In this document: positions 27,396 through 36,305 of the stretch, piece after piece
Layout: every line of letters starts with the position of its first letter
Position numbering within the stretch: position 1 is the stretch's first letter
Source of the DNA: JAUVRX01 sp049664225
Lineage (GTDB): Bacteria > Acidobacteriota > Thermoanaerobaculia > Multivoradales > JAHEKO01
Length of the DNA: 64,000 nucleotides
Reading direction: 5' to 3'
Assembly (NCBI GenBank): GCA_049664225.1
Contig: JBATEX010000190.1
Coordinates: 230,209-294,208 of the forward strand
Made by a program: the position numbers and the translations under genes
Notes under the pieces: model-generated
Seen by the model: only the letters and a program-made list of their open reading frames with translations
Told to the model about the DNA's origin: nothing
The model's database searches: none

Positions 27396-27464
27396 AGCAC
27401 CTAGCCGCCAAGCTTGTGGCTCGAGGCCTGCGAACCGGCGACCGCGCTGCCTGGCCGTGTCGGA

Positions 27465-27713
27465 TCACTCGATTCCGAGGTAGGAACGCAGCGCCGATCG
27501 GATCACGTCACTGATACTCCGGTCATCCTCGAACGCCTTTCGGCGTACCGCGGCTCGCTCCACTCCGTCGAGATAGGCACTGATCCTCGTCAGTCCACCA
27601 GGGGTGACCGTGGTCTCTCCTCCTCGCGGACCCAGTCTCGACCCCTTTCTGGGTCTGCCACCCTTGGCACGTGCGGCATCACCAGGATTCTTGCTCTGTT
27701 TTACAGGGCTCAA
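27465..27713 (-). CDS. Ribbon-helix-helix DNA-binding protein
   Basis: 82 residues from TTG at 27713 (GAGGA 7 bases upstream); GTG at 27809, directly after the preceding stop, would give 114. The basic N-terminus (RAKGGRPRKGSR) is followed by a C-terminal RHH fold: a beta strand TRISAYLDG and two helices ERAAVRRKAFEDDR and SISDVIRSALRSYL. It is the last gene of a three-gene operon whose promoter region has two near-identical 12-bp palindromes, so autoregulation is likely. Confidence 0.7.
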   Translation of the reverse strand: MSPVKQSKNPGDAARAKGGRPRKGSRLGPRGGETTVTPGGLTRISAYLDGVERAAVRRKAFEDDRSISDVIRSALRSYLGIE

Positions 27714-27809
27714 GACTCTTTCCTCGCCTAGGTCCACGCTCACCTGAGAGACGTCGGCAAGCACAGACCGACGACACCCGAGTAGCCGTGGCGCATGGCT
27801 CCCTCGCAC

Positions 27810-28109
27810 CTACACCGATTCAGAGTGGGCGCCCAACGCCTCCAAGACAACTTCTTCAGTCAGCCAACCCCGCCGAGAAGCCAGCATCGCCACCGCTTCG
27901 ACGGTCCGCTCGAGATCGAGCTCGCCATCGCGCACGACGTCGAATGCCTCGCTTGCCGTGATCACACCACGTCGCATGGCTGTCGTGAGGATCTTCATGG
28001 CCAGCTCATCCGGATAGTCCTTCACCACCCGGTGCAGGACTGGCCCGCACTCCGGGTCCTTCTCGATGCCCGCCACGATGCCATCGAACTGAGGTTCCAT
28101 CGAAGTCAT
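27810..28109 (-). CDS. Hypothetical protein of accessory operon
   Basis: 99 residues, mostly helical and acidic, with no recognised domain. Its ATG overlaps the stop of the upstream gene by 4 bases, which indicates coupling. ILTTAMRRGVITASEAFDVVRDG and LASRRGWLTEEVVLEAL look like short winged or helical repeats. Confidence 0.6.
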   Translation of the reverse strand: MTSMEPQFDGIVAGIEKDPECGPVLHRVVKDYPDELAMKILTTAMRRGVITASEAFDVVRDGELDLERTVEAVAMLASRRGWLTEEVVLEALGAHSESV

Positions 28110-28585
28110 CGAGCTCCCTCCTGACTCCGTCTGAGGAACTGGTCTGGTGCTCTTTCCGGCGGTCGGGGGGGCACCAGCGGCGCACCTGTCTCCAGCGCTC
28201 GGCGGATCGTCTCCGCCTGATACGCGACCTTGCGGGTGGACTCCTCTGGGTCATGCTGACTGGTTTCCGACCTTCTCATCGGCGGTGGGTCGGTACCGAA
28301 TCGTTCGCGGTACTGCGTGCCCAAAGCCTCCACCTGCCGGCCCGCGATGCCCATCATCGACCGATCCAGCACTGCTCTCCAGAAGCCCATGGGCCATCGG
28401 CAATCGTAGGGAGACCAGCGCGTCAAGTGCTCGTGGATCAGGATGGCCATCAGCGAGCAGGCCATCGGCTCGACCTCGTCCAAAGCATCGAGCACTTTGG
28501 ATGCCTGTCCCTTTCTCCACGCGAGTGCCAACAAGTGGCTCTGTTTGCGAATCTCGTTCTCGAGCTCCTGGTGGTGGTCTGTCAT
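28106..28585 (-). CDS. Hypothetical protein, first gene of accessory operon
   Basis: 159 residues. GGAGGAGG stands 10 bases before the ATG. It is helical, with HLLALAWRKGQASKVLDALDEVEPM and WRAVLDRSMMGIAG, and has a charged Pro-rich C-terminus. I recognise no family. Upstream lies an AT-rich promoter with palindromic operators, unlike the GC-rich surroundings, which suggests acquisition by transfer. Confidence 0.6.
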   Translation of the reverse strand: MTDHHQELENEIRKQSHLLALAWRKGQASKVLDALDEVEPMACSLMAILIHEHLTRWSPYDCRWPMGFWRAVLDRSMMGIAGRQVEALGTQYRERFGTDPPPMRRSETSQHDPEESTRKVAYQAETIRRALETGAPLVPPRPPERAPDQFLRRSQEGAR

Positions 28586-28635
28586 CCGGCGCAGTCCTCC
28601 TCCCTACGGGTGCACATACCTTTCTTTGCAATAAC

Positions 28636-28681
28636 GTTATAGTACCATACTTTTATATTACAATAGCACTATAGTACTATA
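28636..28681 (-). promoter_or_regulatory. Promoter with two palindromic operator-like sites
   Basis: On the minus strand TTGTAA (28658-28663), a 16-base spacer and TATAAC (28636-28641). TATAGTACCATA at 28638-28649 overlaps the -10, and the perfect palindrome TATAGTACTATA is at 28670-28681. The two sites are 32 bases apart, three helical turns. This suits cooperative binding by a dimeric RHH repressor such as the third gene of this operon. Confidence 0.65.
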
Positions 28682-28880
28682 AAGGTATTGATGAGACCCT
28701 CGGCGGGAGACGGCTCGCCTTCTAGCAACGCTCGCAGTCACCACATCTGTTCTCTTCTCCTTGACTCTTGGAAAGGTCGCTGCCGTGACCATTCTTGATA
28801 GGGTGATAGGGGCAAGGGAGCGCTTGGCAGGTGACTGTCGCGAGCGCGCCTATCCTCCAACCTCCTACTCTCGGGAAACC

Positions 28881-31028
28881 ATGATGCGAGAACAATCGAG
28901 ACCGTCGACCTACCTGAGGAGCCTTCTTCTCTTCGCGAGCTGCTGGATCCTTGTGAGCCCCCTCCCGCTGATTGCCCAGCAGGCTCGCCATGCCGAGGTT
29001 ACTGAGGTCATCGTGGTGGAGGTCCCGGTCCAGGTCACCAAGGATGGCAAGCCTGTTCGAGGCCTGACCGCCGATGATTTCGAGATTTTCGACGGTCGCA
29101 AGCGACAGGACTTGATCGGCTTCGATGCCTATGACCTGTCGTTCTCCAGTGGCAATCCGGCGCTGGAGACGCGGCGAGTTCCGGCTGCCGCTCAGCGCCA
29201 CTTTTTCCTCCTCTTCGATCTGTCGTTTTCGGATCCCGCCTCGATCGTCCGCGCGCGCCACGCGGCCAAGGAGCTCGTCGCGACCGGCCTCAATCCCACC
29301 GACCTGGTGGGAGTAGCAACCTACTCCGCCTCTAGCGGCTCCAAGCTGATTCTCGGTTTCACCTCGGATCGCAGCCAGGTGGAGGTGGCGATCGATACGC
29401 TGGGCCTACCTCAGCTGGTCGAGTCTCGCCGCGACCCATTGGGACTGACTTTCGCGGACATGCCAGAGTCCTGGGGGACCACCAGCAGCGGAGGCGCTGA
29501 CGGCCGTGGCATCGATGTCGAAGCCGAGGTTCGCGAGGCGGTCACGCGAATGGAATCCTCGACCCAACGGGCCAGCGACAGGAACGACATCCTGGCCCTG
29601 ACCAGCTCCCTGACAGAGGTCGCCGAGCTACTGCGCAGCGTCGATGGCCGTAAGTACCTCGTCTATCTCTCCGAGGGCTTCAACAGCTCGATCGTGCTTG
29701 GCCAGGGCGGTGGCGCTACACGCGAGGAGCAGCAGGCGATCCAGAAACAGAACGACGCAGCTGCATACGGCGACTATCAAGATGTGGACAGCAATCTACG
29801 CTTCGGCGACACATCGACCCAGAACGCGCTCGGTTCCATGCTGCAGGAGTTCGTGCGCGCTGACTGCGTGATCCAGGCGGTCGACATTGGCGGCCTGCGA
29901 GCCGGAGCCGACGTCCGGCCTCGCCGAGAGAACAAGCAAGGGCTCTTCATGATGGCCGACGCCACCGGCGGGAATTTCTTCGAGAACTTCAACAACCTGA
30001 CGGTGGCCATGGAGAATATGCTGGAGCGCACCAGCGTCACCTACCTACTGGCTTTCCAGGCTGGGGACCTGAAGCTGGATGGTGAGTTCCACAAACTGAA
30101 GGTCAAGCTGAAGGACGGCCCAAAAGGCGCCCGGCTAGCCTATCGGCCAGGCTACTTCGCTCCCAGGCCCTATTCCGAGATCTCGCAGAGGGAGCGGATC
30201 TTCTCCGCCGCTTCCCGACTCTATGGAGATGCCAGCGGGCAAGTCGGAACAGCAGCCCTGGCCGCCCCGTTCGAGATCGCGTCACAGCTGGCCTACGTAC
30301 CTACACTGATCGAGATTCGTGGCGATGACCTCCTGAAGGGGAACCAGGGTGCCACGGTCGCAGTCGAGATCTACGGCTACGCCGTTGCGGAGGATGGCCA
30401 GGTTCGAGATTTCTTCAATCAGACCCTCGGGATCGATGTTGCCAAGGCGGGGCCGACCTTCCAGGAGACTGGAATCAAGTTCTGGAATCAGTTCGAGCTA
30501 CCACCCGGAAGCTACGTAGCCAGGACTCTGGTTCGCAATGCGGCCACAGGCACCTCCGGCGTGTCGGTCTTTCCGTTCCGGGTGCCGGATGCAAGTCAGC
30601 AAGAACCGGTTCTCCTGGCGCCCATGTTTCCCGAGCCAGCCGGAAAGTGGCTGATCGTCCGTGGACAGCGTGCCGAGGAGACCACGCACGACTATCCCTT
30701 CACGATTCAGGGAGAGCCCTTCATACCAGCCGTCAAACCGGTTCTGGTGTCCGGCCAGAGTGCGCCAGTGATTCTCGCCGGATACGGCCTTGGGGACTCG
30801 GTGCAGATGAAGGCAGAACTCCTGACTCTCGACGGCAAACCGGTCGAGGGAGTCTCGTTGAACGTCGGAGAGCGAAGGCCAGCGGCCGATCCCACAATGG
30901 CTCAGTGGGCTGCGACCGTGGGACTCGGCCCTCTAGAGGCGGGCGACTATCTACTGAGATTCACGGCAACCGAGCCCGATACCGGCGAAGCTCATTCCAG
31001 CGCCATCACGGTTTCGATTTCGGGATAG
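28881..31028 (+). CDS. Exported VWFA-related Acidobacterial domain protein
   Basis: 715 residues from the ATG at 28881. The signal peptide is at about 5-34 (LRSLLLFASCWILVSPLPLIAQ). An N-terminal strand module VEVPVQVTKDGKPVRGLTADDFEIFDG is typical of this family, followed by a VWA-like domain with FFLLFDLSFSDP (a DxSxS-type metal site), then FVRADCVIQAVDIGGLR and AYRPGYF. The C-terminal half is beta-sandwich. It is likely a secreted or periplasmic adhesion/binding protein. It is divergent from the operator region at 28.6 kb. Confidence 0.82.
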   Translation: MMREQSRPSTYLRSLLLFASCWILVSPLPLIAQQARHAEVTEVIVVEVPVQVTKDGKPVRGLTADDFEIFDGRKRQDLIGFDAYDLSFSSGNPALETRRVPAAAQRHFFLLFDLSFSDPASIVRARHAAKELVATGLNPTDLVGVATYSASSGSKLILGFTSDRSQVEVAIDTLGLPQLVESRRDPLGLTFADMPESWGTTSSGGADGRGIDVEAEVREAVTRMESSTQRASDRNDILALTSSLTEVAELLRSVDGRKYLVYLSEGFNSSIVLGQGGGATREEQQAIQKQNDAAAYGDYQDVDSNLRFGDTSTQNALGSMLQEFVRADCVIQAVDIGGLRAGADVRPRRENKQGLFMMADATGGNFFENFNNLTVAMENMLERTSVTYLLAFQAGDLKLDGEFHKLKVKLKDGPKGARLAYRPGYFAPRPYSEISQRERIFSAASRLYGDASGQVGTAALAAPFEIASQLAYVPTLIEIRGDDLLKGNQGATVAVEIYGYAVAEDGQVRDFFNQTLGIDVAKAGPTFQETGIKFWNQFELPPGSYVARTLVRNAATGTSGVSVFPFRVPDASQQEPVLLAPMFPEPAGKWLIVRGQRAEETTHDYPFTIQGEPFIPAVKPVLVSGQSAPVILAGYGLGDSVQMKAELLTLDGKPVEGVSLNVGERRPAADPTMAQWAATVGLGPLEAGDYLLRFTATEPDTGEAHSSAITVSISG

Positions 31029-31058
31029 GCTCCGTGATCTCCTCTGCTGGGCTTCTGC

Positions 31059-32432
31059 TCAGGGAACGGCGGACGACCAATCCGCCAAATCGCCGGATTC
31101 GAAGCTGCTATCGAAGATCTCAGGGCCGTAGATGGGCGGCAGATCTGTCCCCGACACGACTCCTAGGGGCTCATAGGTCGTATAGCCAGGAAAGACCTCC
31201 CCCAGGTTCGCATTCCCCAGCCGGCGAATCAGGATCTCACTCAAGACTCGCCGGTAGTCTGTCGTCACCGCAAGGTCGGCACCGTCGAAAAGCTGATCAT
31301 TGTCCAAGCCGGGCCACGTTCCCTTGACCCCACCCAGGGCATTCCCCGACAGGACCAGGACGAAACACCCATGGCCGTGATCGGTACCGCGATCGTCGTT
31401 TTCTCTGAGGCGTCGTCCGAACTCGCTCATCACAACGACCGTCAGGCGCTGCGTGTAGTTGGAGCTACCGGAACCGTCCAGATCGGTGTAGAAAGCCGCC
31501 AAGGCGCTCAGGAGCTCTTCCGCGTGATTGTAGAAATACCCGCCCCCGTCATCACCCTGTCCGTTGTGCGTGTCCCAACCGCCGAAATCGACGGTTGCAA
31601 CCCGCAGGCCGAGATCGAGCTTGACCATGCGCGCTACGGTCTGAAGATGCTCTGCGAGGTTGCCGCCGGGATAGACCGCCCCGTTGCCGGGAGTGTAGCC
31701 ATCGCTGCCACCATTGAGCTCGATGATGTCGACGGCGTCCAACGTCTCGATTCCGGATTGATGGAGCCAACTGGTTCCGTTGTAGAGGTGCCTGAGAGCC
31801 ATTCTCTGGGCACTTCTCCACTCCCACGGACCTACGTTGAGGGAGAAACTATCCGGATCGCTCATGTTGATGGCTTCGATGCTGCCGCGCAATGAATTCT
31901 GTTGGAGATTGCCGGCCGCCAGAGCTGGCATGATGATCTCAGTAGGAAGGTTGTTGGCTGACTGTAGATGACGGGTCAGCCATCCCGTCCCCGTGGACAG
32001 GGTGCCCGGAGTCCCGAGCTCCATGAAGTTCATGGAGTCGAAATGAGAACGGTTGTCCTCGTGCATGCCACAAGCGACGACGAACGCCACCTTGTCTTCC
32101 TGGTAGAGATCGTAAAAGGTCGCAGGAGCACCGCTCGGCCCGTCTGCTCCCGCGGGATGCAGACCGAGCTTGCTGGAAAGCGCGAGCGCCGCGTTCGAGC
32201 CGGTAGTAGGAACGGCAATGTTGGGACGCGCCGATTCGTAAAGTCCCCGATCCGCTCCGGAAATCGGCATCACCATGTTGAGACCGTCGATTCCGCCACG
32301 CAGGAACAGGGTGACCAGGATCTCCTCGTTGTAGCTGGGATCGCCAAATGCGAGAGTGTTGAAATTGGTGCCTGCATAGGCCGCGACAGCCGCTGAGCAG
32401 CCGGTGATGAACCCTCGTCGTGATGTACTCAT
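31059..32432 (-). CDS. DUF1501 family Tat-exported protein with GFESGD-like tail
   Basis: 457 residues from the ATG at 32432; a longer frame to 32474 overlaps the upstream gene. Tat signal TSRRGFITGCSAAVAAYAG. DUF1501 features are present: LVTLFLRGGIDGLNMVMP near the start, SHFDSMNFMELGTPG, a GWDTHNGQGDDGGG segment and VVMSEFGRRLRENDDRGTDHGHG near the end, an alkaline-phosphatase-like metal site. It ends in IFDSSFESGDLADWSSAVP, a variant of the shared C-terminal tail. It is encoded 32 bases after the DUF1800 gene; the two families habitually travel together. Confidence 0.9.
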   Translation of the reverse strand: MSTSRRGFITGCSAAVAAYAGTNFNTLAFGDPSYNEEILVTLFLRGGIDGLNMVMPISGADRGLYESARPNIAVPTTGSNAALALSSKLGLHPAGADGPSGAPATFYDLYQEDKVAFVVACGMHEDNRSHFDSMNFMELGTPGTLSTGTGWLTRHLQSANNLPTEIIMPALAAGNLQQNSLRGSIEAINMSDPDSFSLNVGPWEWRSAQRMALRHLYNGTSWLHQSGIETLDAVDIIELNGGSDGYTPGNGAVYPGGNLAEHLQTVARMVKLDLGLRVATVDFGGWDTHNGQGDDGGGYFYNHAEELLSALAAFYTDLDGSGSSNYTQRLTVVVMSEFGRRLRENDDRGTDHGHGCFVLVLSGNALGGVKGTWPGLDNDQLFDGADLAVTTDYRRVLSEILIRRLGNANLGEVFPGYTTYEPLGVVSGTDLPPIYGPEIFDSSFESGDLADWSSAVP

Positions 32433-32464
32433 GCCTTGGAACGCTCCTCTCTTGTCTGTCGCCG

Positions 32465-34216
32465 TTACCGCCACAGGAAGTCGGGCGACATGAGGATCAG
32501 CCCGACCATCGAGCGCAATCGATCCAGCGTGTCCTCGTCGCTGAAATCCAGGTCGAAGTCAGGGTTGAAGCCTTGCGCCATGAAGTCCACGATCTCTTGC
32601 CGCTCCGCCGACTCCATGGGCCGATTGAGAATCCGGTCGATCCAGAAGTCTGCCAGCTCATTGGCCGAGCGGGCCGAATCCGGTGTCCGACCCACGATAT
32701 TCAGATAGGGCTGGTCGTTGTCGTTGTAGAAGTCGACCAGCCAGGCGCACATCCTCCAGCTCATCACACGCGGCGTCATACTCTTCCACGCTGTGCGAAC
32801 GTCCGGATATCCGTCGGGCGCCGGCCAGCCAAAAGGCCAATGCCCGGTGCCGGAGTAGCGCCACAGAAAACTGCTGGTGTCGGAGTGGTCCATCCTCAGG
32901 ATGAACTGACTGTTCGCGGCTCGGAAGGCGCTCACCGCGATCTCGAACGGGCGTTTGATCTTCTCGCCCCAGGTGGTCTTGAACTCTTCTGACAGCAAGA
33001 TGGTCCGCATTACCTGCTCGAGCTGGTCGGCAGCCTGCCACTGGTCAGTAAAGACTGCAGCGGCCGCATCAACAACGCTCTGCGGGGGGTCGTCCGCGAT
33101 GAACTTGCGGCAGAGCTTGCGAGCAATGTACCGTCCGGTTCCGGGATGCGATGCCAAAAAGTCGAGCACGTCCTTCCCGTCCTTCAAATCCGTCTGGTCC
33201 GCAGACAGGAAGTTGCCGAGAACATATTTCTGGAAACGATCGTGCCAACTGGAGCGGTAGTAGAAGAGACCCGTATCTCCATCCCCCTCGCTGCCAAAAG
33301 AAAAGGACCAGCCAGTGAAGCACCGAGTGGTTTCAAAAACATCGGCGTCCACATAACCCAGGGGGCGTCCGGTGCTGTCGGTCGGTACTTGGCTCTGCGG
33401 CATGACACCGAAGTAGTTTTCGGCTCCCATGGTGTGAAGCTCGAACAGCTCGCGGCTGTAGTTCTCGTTCGGACCACCATTCGAGCTGGTGTAGTTGTCC
33501 AGGTAATGCAGCATGGCTGGACTCCTGGCAACCTTCTGCAACATGGTCCTGAAGTTGCCCAGAGCGTGCGTTCGCAGCTGAAGGTCCAGATGCGGCAGGG
33601 TGGCCTGAACCCAGGAAGACCGATCCGCATAGACGTTGAAGTGATCGTGCCAGAAACTGGTCAACACCTCGAGCAGTTGCCGTTTCGAGTACATGGCGCG
33701 CATGAAGGTGGCGCGCACCAACTCCTCCCGAGGAATCCACGAAGAGTCGCGGCCATCTGGTGCCCCATCATCATTGATGTACCAGGCCCACAGAGTCTGG
33801 AGATAGATGTCGGGATTGGAGCTCAGATCCACCGAATCGTAGTTGGCACTCGCGATCTTGGCCTCGAGATCACTGTCGTCGATCGAGGACGGATCCAGCT
33901 GCTGAGCCACGTATACCTCGAGCCGCTCCTGCGGTGTAGAGCCCAGAGCATTGAAAGCCGCTCGGTCGCCCGGCCTCGGGCCGAATCCCATCCGATTCAA
34001 TACGATGACTGGAAGGGGAGGCGTGGCGGGCAGCGCGGGCGTAGGTCGAGCCGGCTTCCTTTCCCGGCGCATCGCCGGGCCCACCAGAGCCGCTGCCTCG
34101 GCCGCCCCTGGTGTACTAGCAACACCCGCTCCCGCGGCCGCAGCACTCAGCCCCAGAGTCTTGAGCAAGTTCCTTCGATTGACTTCGAGCTGTCGCGAAT
34201 CCACCCGTTCGACCAT
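32465..34216 (-). CDS. DUF1800 family Tat-exported protein
   Basis: 583 residues from the ATG at 34216, with GGGAGGAG 5 bases upstream. Tat signal NRRNLLKTLGLSAAAAGAG. DUF1800 landmarks include LNRMGFGPRPGDRAAF, LTSFWHDHFNVYA and NYSRELFELHTMG. The family's function is not established; with DUF1501 it is common in Planctomycetota, Acidobacteriota and related groups. Confidence 0.9.
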   Translation of the reverse strand: MVERVDSRQLEVNRRNLLKTLGLSAAAAGAGVASTPGAAEAAALVGPAMRRERKPARPTPALPATPPLPVIVLNRMGFGPRPGDRAAFNALGSTPQERLEVYVAQQLDPSSIDDSDLEAKIASANYDSVDLSSNPDIYLQTLWAWYINDDGAPDGRDSSWIPREELVRATFMRAMYSKRQLLEVLTSFWHDHFNVYADRSSWVQATLPHLDLQLRTHALGNFRTMLQKVARSPAMLHYLDNYTSSNGGPNENYSRELFELHTMGAENYFGVMPQSQVPTDSTGRPLGYVDADVFETTRCFTGWSFSFGSEGDGDTGLFYYRSSWHDRFQKYVLGNFLSADQTDLKDGKDVLDFLASHPGTGRYIARKLCRKFIADDPPQSVVDAAAAVFTDQWQAADQLEQVMRTILLSEEFKTTWGEKIKRPFEIAVSAFRAANSQFILRMDHSDTSSFLWRYSGTGHWPFGWPAPDGYPDVRTAWKSMTPRVMSWRMCAWLVDFYNDNDQPYLNIVGRTPDSARSANELADFWIDRILNRPMESAERQEIVDFMAQGFNPDFDLDFSDEDTLDRLRSMVGLILMSPDFLWR

Positions 34217-34364
34217 GGCGACTCCTCCCTTCGTTTCTCGAAACGGAGATCGATTATGGGTTGAATTCAACCGCCCCGAAAGTGAAATAGTTCACACACC
34301 CACCTTACTGGGCCTCAGGCGCCGCGAGCAAAAACCGCCAAGCAGGATCAGGGGGTTGTCGGAC

Positions 34365-35597
34365 TCAGCCGAGCGCGAGATCGAGTACTTCGACGAGCCG
34401 CTCGATCTCTTCGGGTGTGTTGTAGTGCACAAGGCTCACCCGTACCACTCCATCGTCAGGATCCAAGTCGAGCGCTTGACAAAGCCGGTAGGCGTACATA
34501 TGACCATGTCGGATGGCAACCGTCGATCGATCCACCACCTCGGTGATGGTCCTCGAGCTCTTCTCAGAATGCACGAAGCTGATGGTCCCGACCCGTGTCG
34601 GGCTATCCCCGGCCGGTCCCACGATACGCACATCCTTCCTCGAGCCAAGATACTCGAGGAGCCTGGCCTGAAGTGGCTGTTCGCAGGCGGTCATCACCTC
34701 GAAAGCCCGTTCGATTTCCGATCGGCTCAAGCTGGCAGTACCGTCCAGTCCCGCCACAACCTTCAGGTAGTCAGCCAGGCCGAGAAGCCCGGCACAACCT
34801 TCATGAGAGGGGCCACCTAGCTCGAACTGATAGGGGACCTCGTGAATGAAGAAGTGATTCGGCCCTGTCAGCTCGCCCAGTGCGTCGCTGTGACCCCAAA
34901 GCGCTGCCATGTGCGGGCCGTAAACCTTGTAGGTCGAATACACATACCAGTCGACCCCCCAATCGGCGACATGCATGGCACGATGAGGCGCGAAGGCGAC
35001 CCCGTCCACCACGACTCGCGCCCCGGCGTCATGAGCCAGAGCCGTGATTCGACGCACGTCCACGATCTCGCCCAGGAGATTCGACACATGAGGGAATGCG
35101 ACCAACGCTGTACGATCCGATAAGAGGTCTTCGAGCTGGTTCAAGGAGCAGGCGAAATTCTCGGGGTCCATTTCCCACCAGCGGGTCTGGATACCGTACC
35201 GCTCGAGCCTCGTCCAAGGCCCGATGTTGGCTTCGTGGCCTGTCTGGGCGACGATCACCTCCAGCCCGGACTCCAGGACCTTGGAATAGCAATCGGCCAG
35301 CATATGGAGCAAGGATGAAGCTGAAGCACCCAGGATCACTTCTCCACCTTCTCCTCCCATGAGAAGTCGAACGAAGGCGTGGGCCTCGCCCACCAGGTCG
35401 GTGCTACGCCTGGAGAGCTCGTAGCCCGCGCCTAGCTGGACGTAGCTCTCTAGAAGATAGCTGTTAATCCGATCGGCCACCTGCACGGGCACCTGGGAGC
35501 CGCCCGCGTTCTCCAGAAACACCGTGCCGCTGGCCAATGCCGGGAAGTGACTCCGGAGTCTCTCTCGGAGATCGGTCGACACCTCGATGGTCATCAT
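34365..35597 (-). CDS. Aminotransferase class V / cysteine desulfurase-like protein
   Basis: 410 residues from the ATG at 35597; a second ATG at 35594 has better spacing from AGGAG. Fold-type I PLP enzyme: TVFLENAGGSQVP at the start, HEANIGPWTRLE, the VDGVAFAPHR region, and the PLP-lysine site in YVYSTYKVYGPHMAALWG. The catalytic Cys loop of true desulfurases is not evident, so a lyase or epimerase-like role is equally possible. It overlaps the upstream membrane gene by 4 bases. Confidence 0.85.
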   Translation of the reverse strand: MMTIEVSTDLRERLRSHFPALASGTVFLENAGGSQVPVQVADRINSYLLESYVQLGAGYELSRRSTDLVGEAHAFVRLLMGGEGGEVILGASASSLLHMLADCYSKVLESGLEVIVAQTGHEANIGPWTRLERYGIQTRWWEMDPENFACSLNQLEDLLSDRTALVAFPHVSNLLGEIVDVRRITALAHDAGARVVVDGVAFAPHRAMHVADWGVDWYVYSTYKVYGPHMAALWGHSDALGELTGPNHFFIHEVPYQFELGGPSHEGCAGLLGLADYLKVVAGLDGTASLSRSEIERAFEVMTACEQPLQARLLEYLGSRKDVRIVGPAGDSPTRVGTISFVHSEKSSRTITEVVDRSTVAIRHGHMYAYRLCQALDLDPDDGVVRVSLVHYNTPEEIERLVEVLDLALG

Positions 35598-36160
35598 GGA
35601 GCTCCTACAGATCGAGTCCTCGTAGCGTACAACGTAGCCGAAACACCTATCAGGAGAAGTCCTGCCATCTCCAGCAACTCGTGCAACTTGATGCCACCGA
35701 CATAGGTCCGAAGGTCCAGCACGTCGAAAGAGATCGCTCTGATCAAGAGAAAAGCGGCCAGACCCGCCATGCCGAGAAGGGCACCAGAGAGTGACCGCAG
35801 ATTCCCCCAACCCAGCCAGATCAAGACCAGACAGACTGTCAGTACGACGACCGCGAAGCCCCCGAAGAAAGTCACCTGGGCAATCCAGCGATTTTGATAC
35901 CACCCTTCGGACTCGGCGAGCTGGCGGCCGAAGACGTTGAGCCATACGTGGAAATCAAGCTGCTTGTTGACTCCGAGAAGCACCAGGATTGCCGAAAGCG
36001 TAATCCAGACCCTGCACAATCGACTCGACGCTCCCGGGTCTCGCCAGCATGAGGCCGCCGCGCGATAACAGAGTGCTGCCGCACCAAAATAGGCCAGAAA
36101 GACGACCCAGCCCTGGACCGTCAAGTCACCGACACCTTTCGGCGTGGGAATCATAGACAC
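35594..36160 (-). CDS. Hypothetical polytopic membrane protein
   Basis: 188 residues with about five hydrophobic segments (WVVFLAYFGAAALCY, WITLSAILVLLGV, FFGGFAVVVLTVCLVLIWLG, ALLGMAGLAAFLLI, LLEMAGLLLIGVSATLYA). The central NKQLDFHVWLNVFGRQLAESEGWYQNR is the most distinctive part. It is translationally coupled to the downstream aminotransferase-like gene. No function recognised. Confidence 0.65.
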   Translation of the reverse strand: MSMIPTPKGVGDLTVQGWVVFLAYFGAAALCYRAAASCWRDPGASSRLCRVWITLSAILVLLGVNKQLDFHVWLNVFGRQLAESEGWYQNRWIAQVTFFGGFAVVVLTVCLVLIWLGWGNLRSLSGALLGMAGLAAFLLIRAISFDVLDLRTYVGGIKLHELLEMAGLLLIGVSATLYATRTRSVGAP

Positions 36161-36305
36161 AGTAAAGTACCGCCCCGCCTCGACTCGGGGATTCTAGCCT
36201 CTGCGTCTAGTCCTTGGTCAGGAAGGGCTTCCAGTGAGCTGTTACGGGCTCACTGAAGAGCTGACCTGAACGGACCATTCGTCCAGCAATCAGAGTCCAG
36301 ATCGA

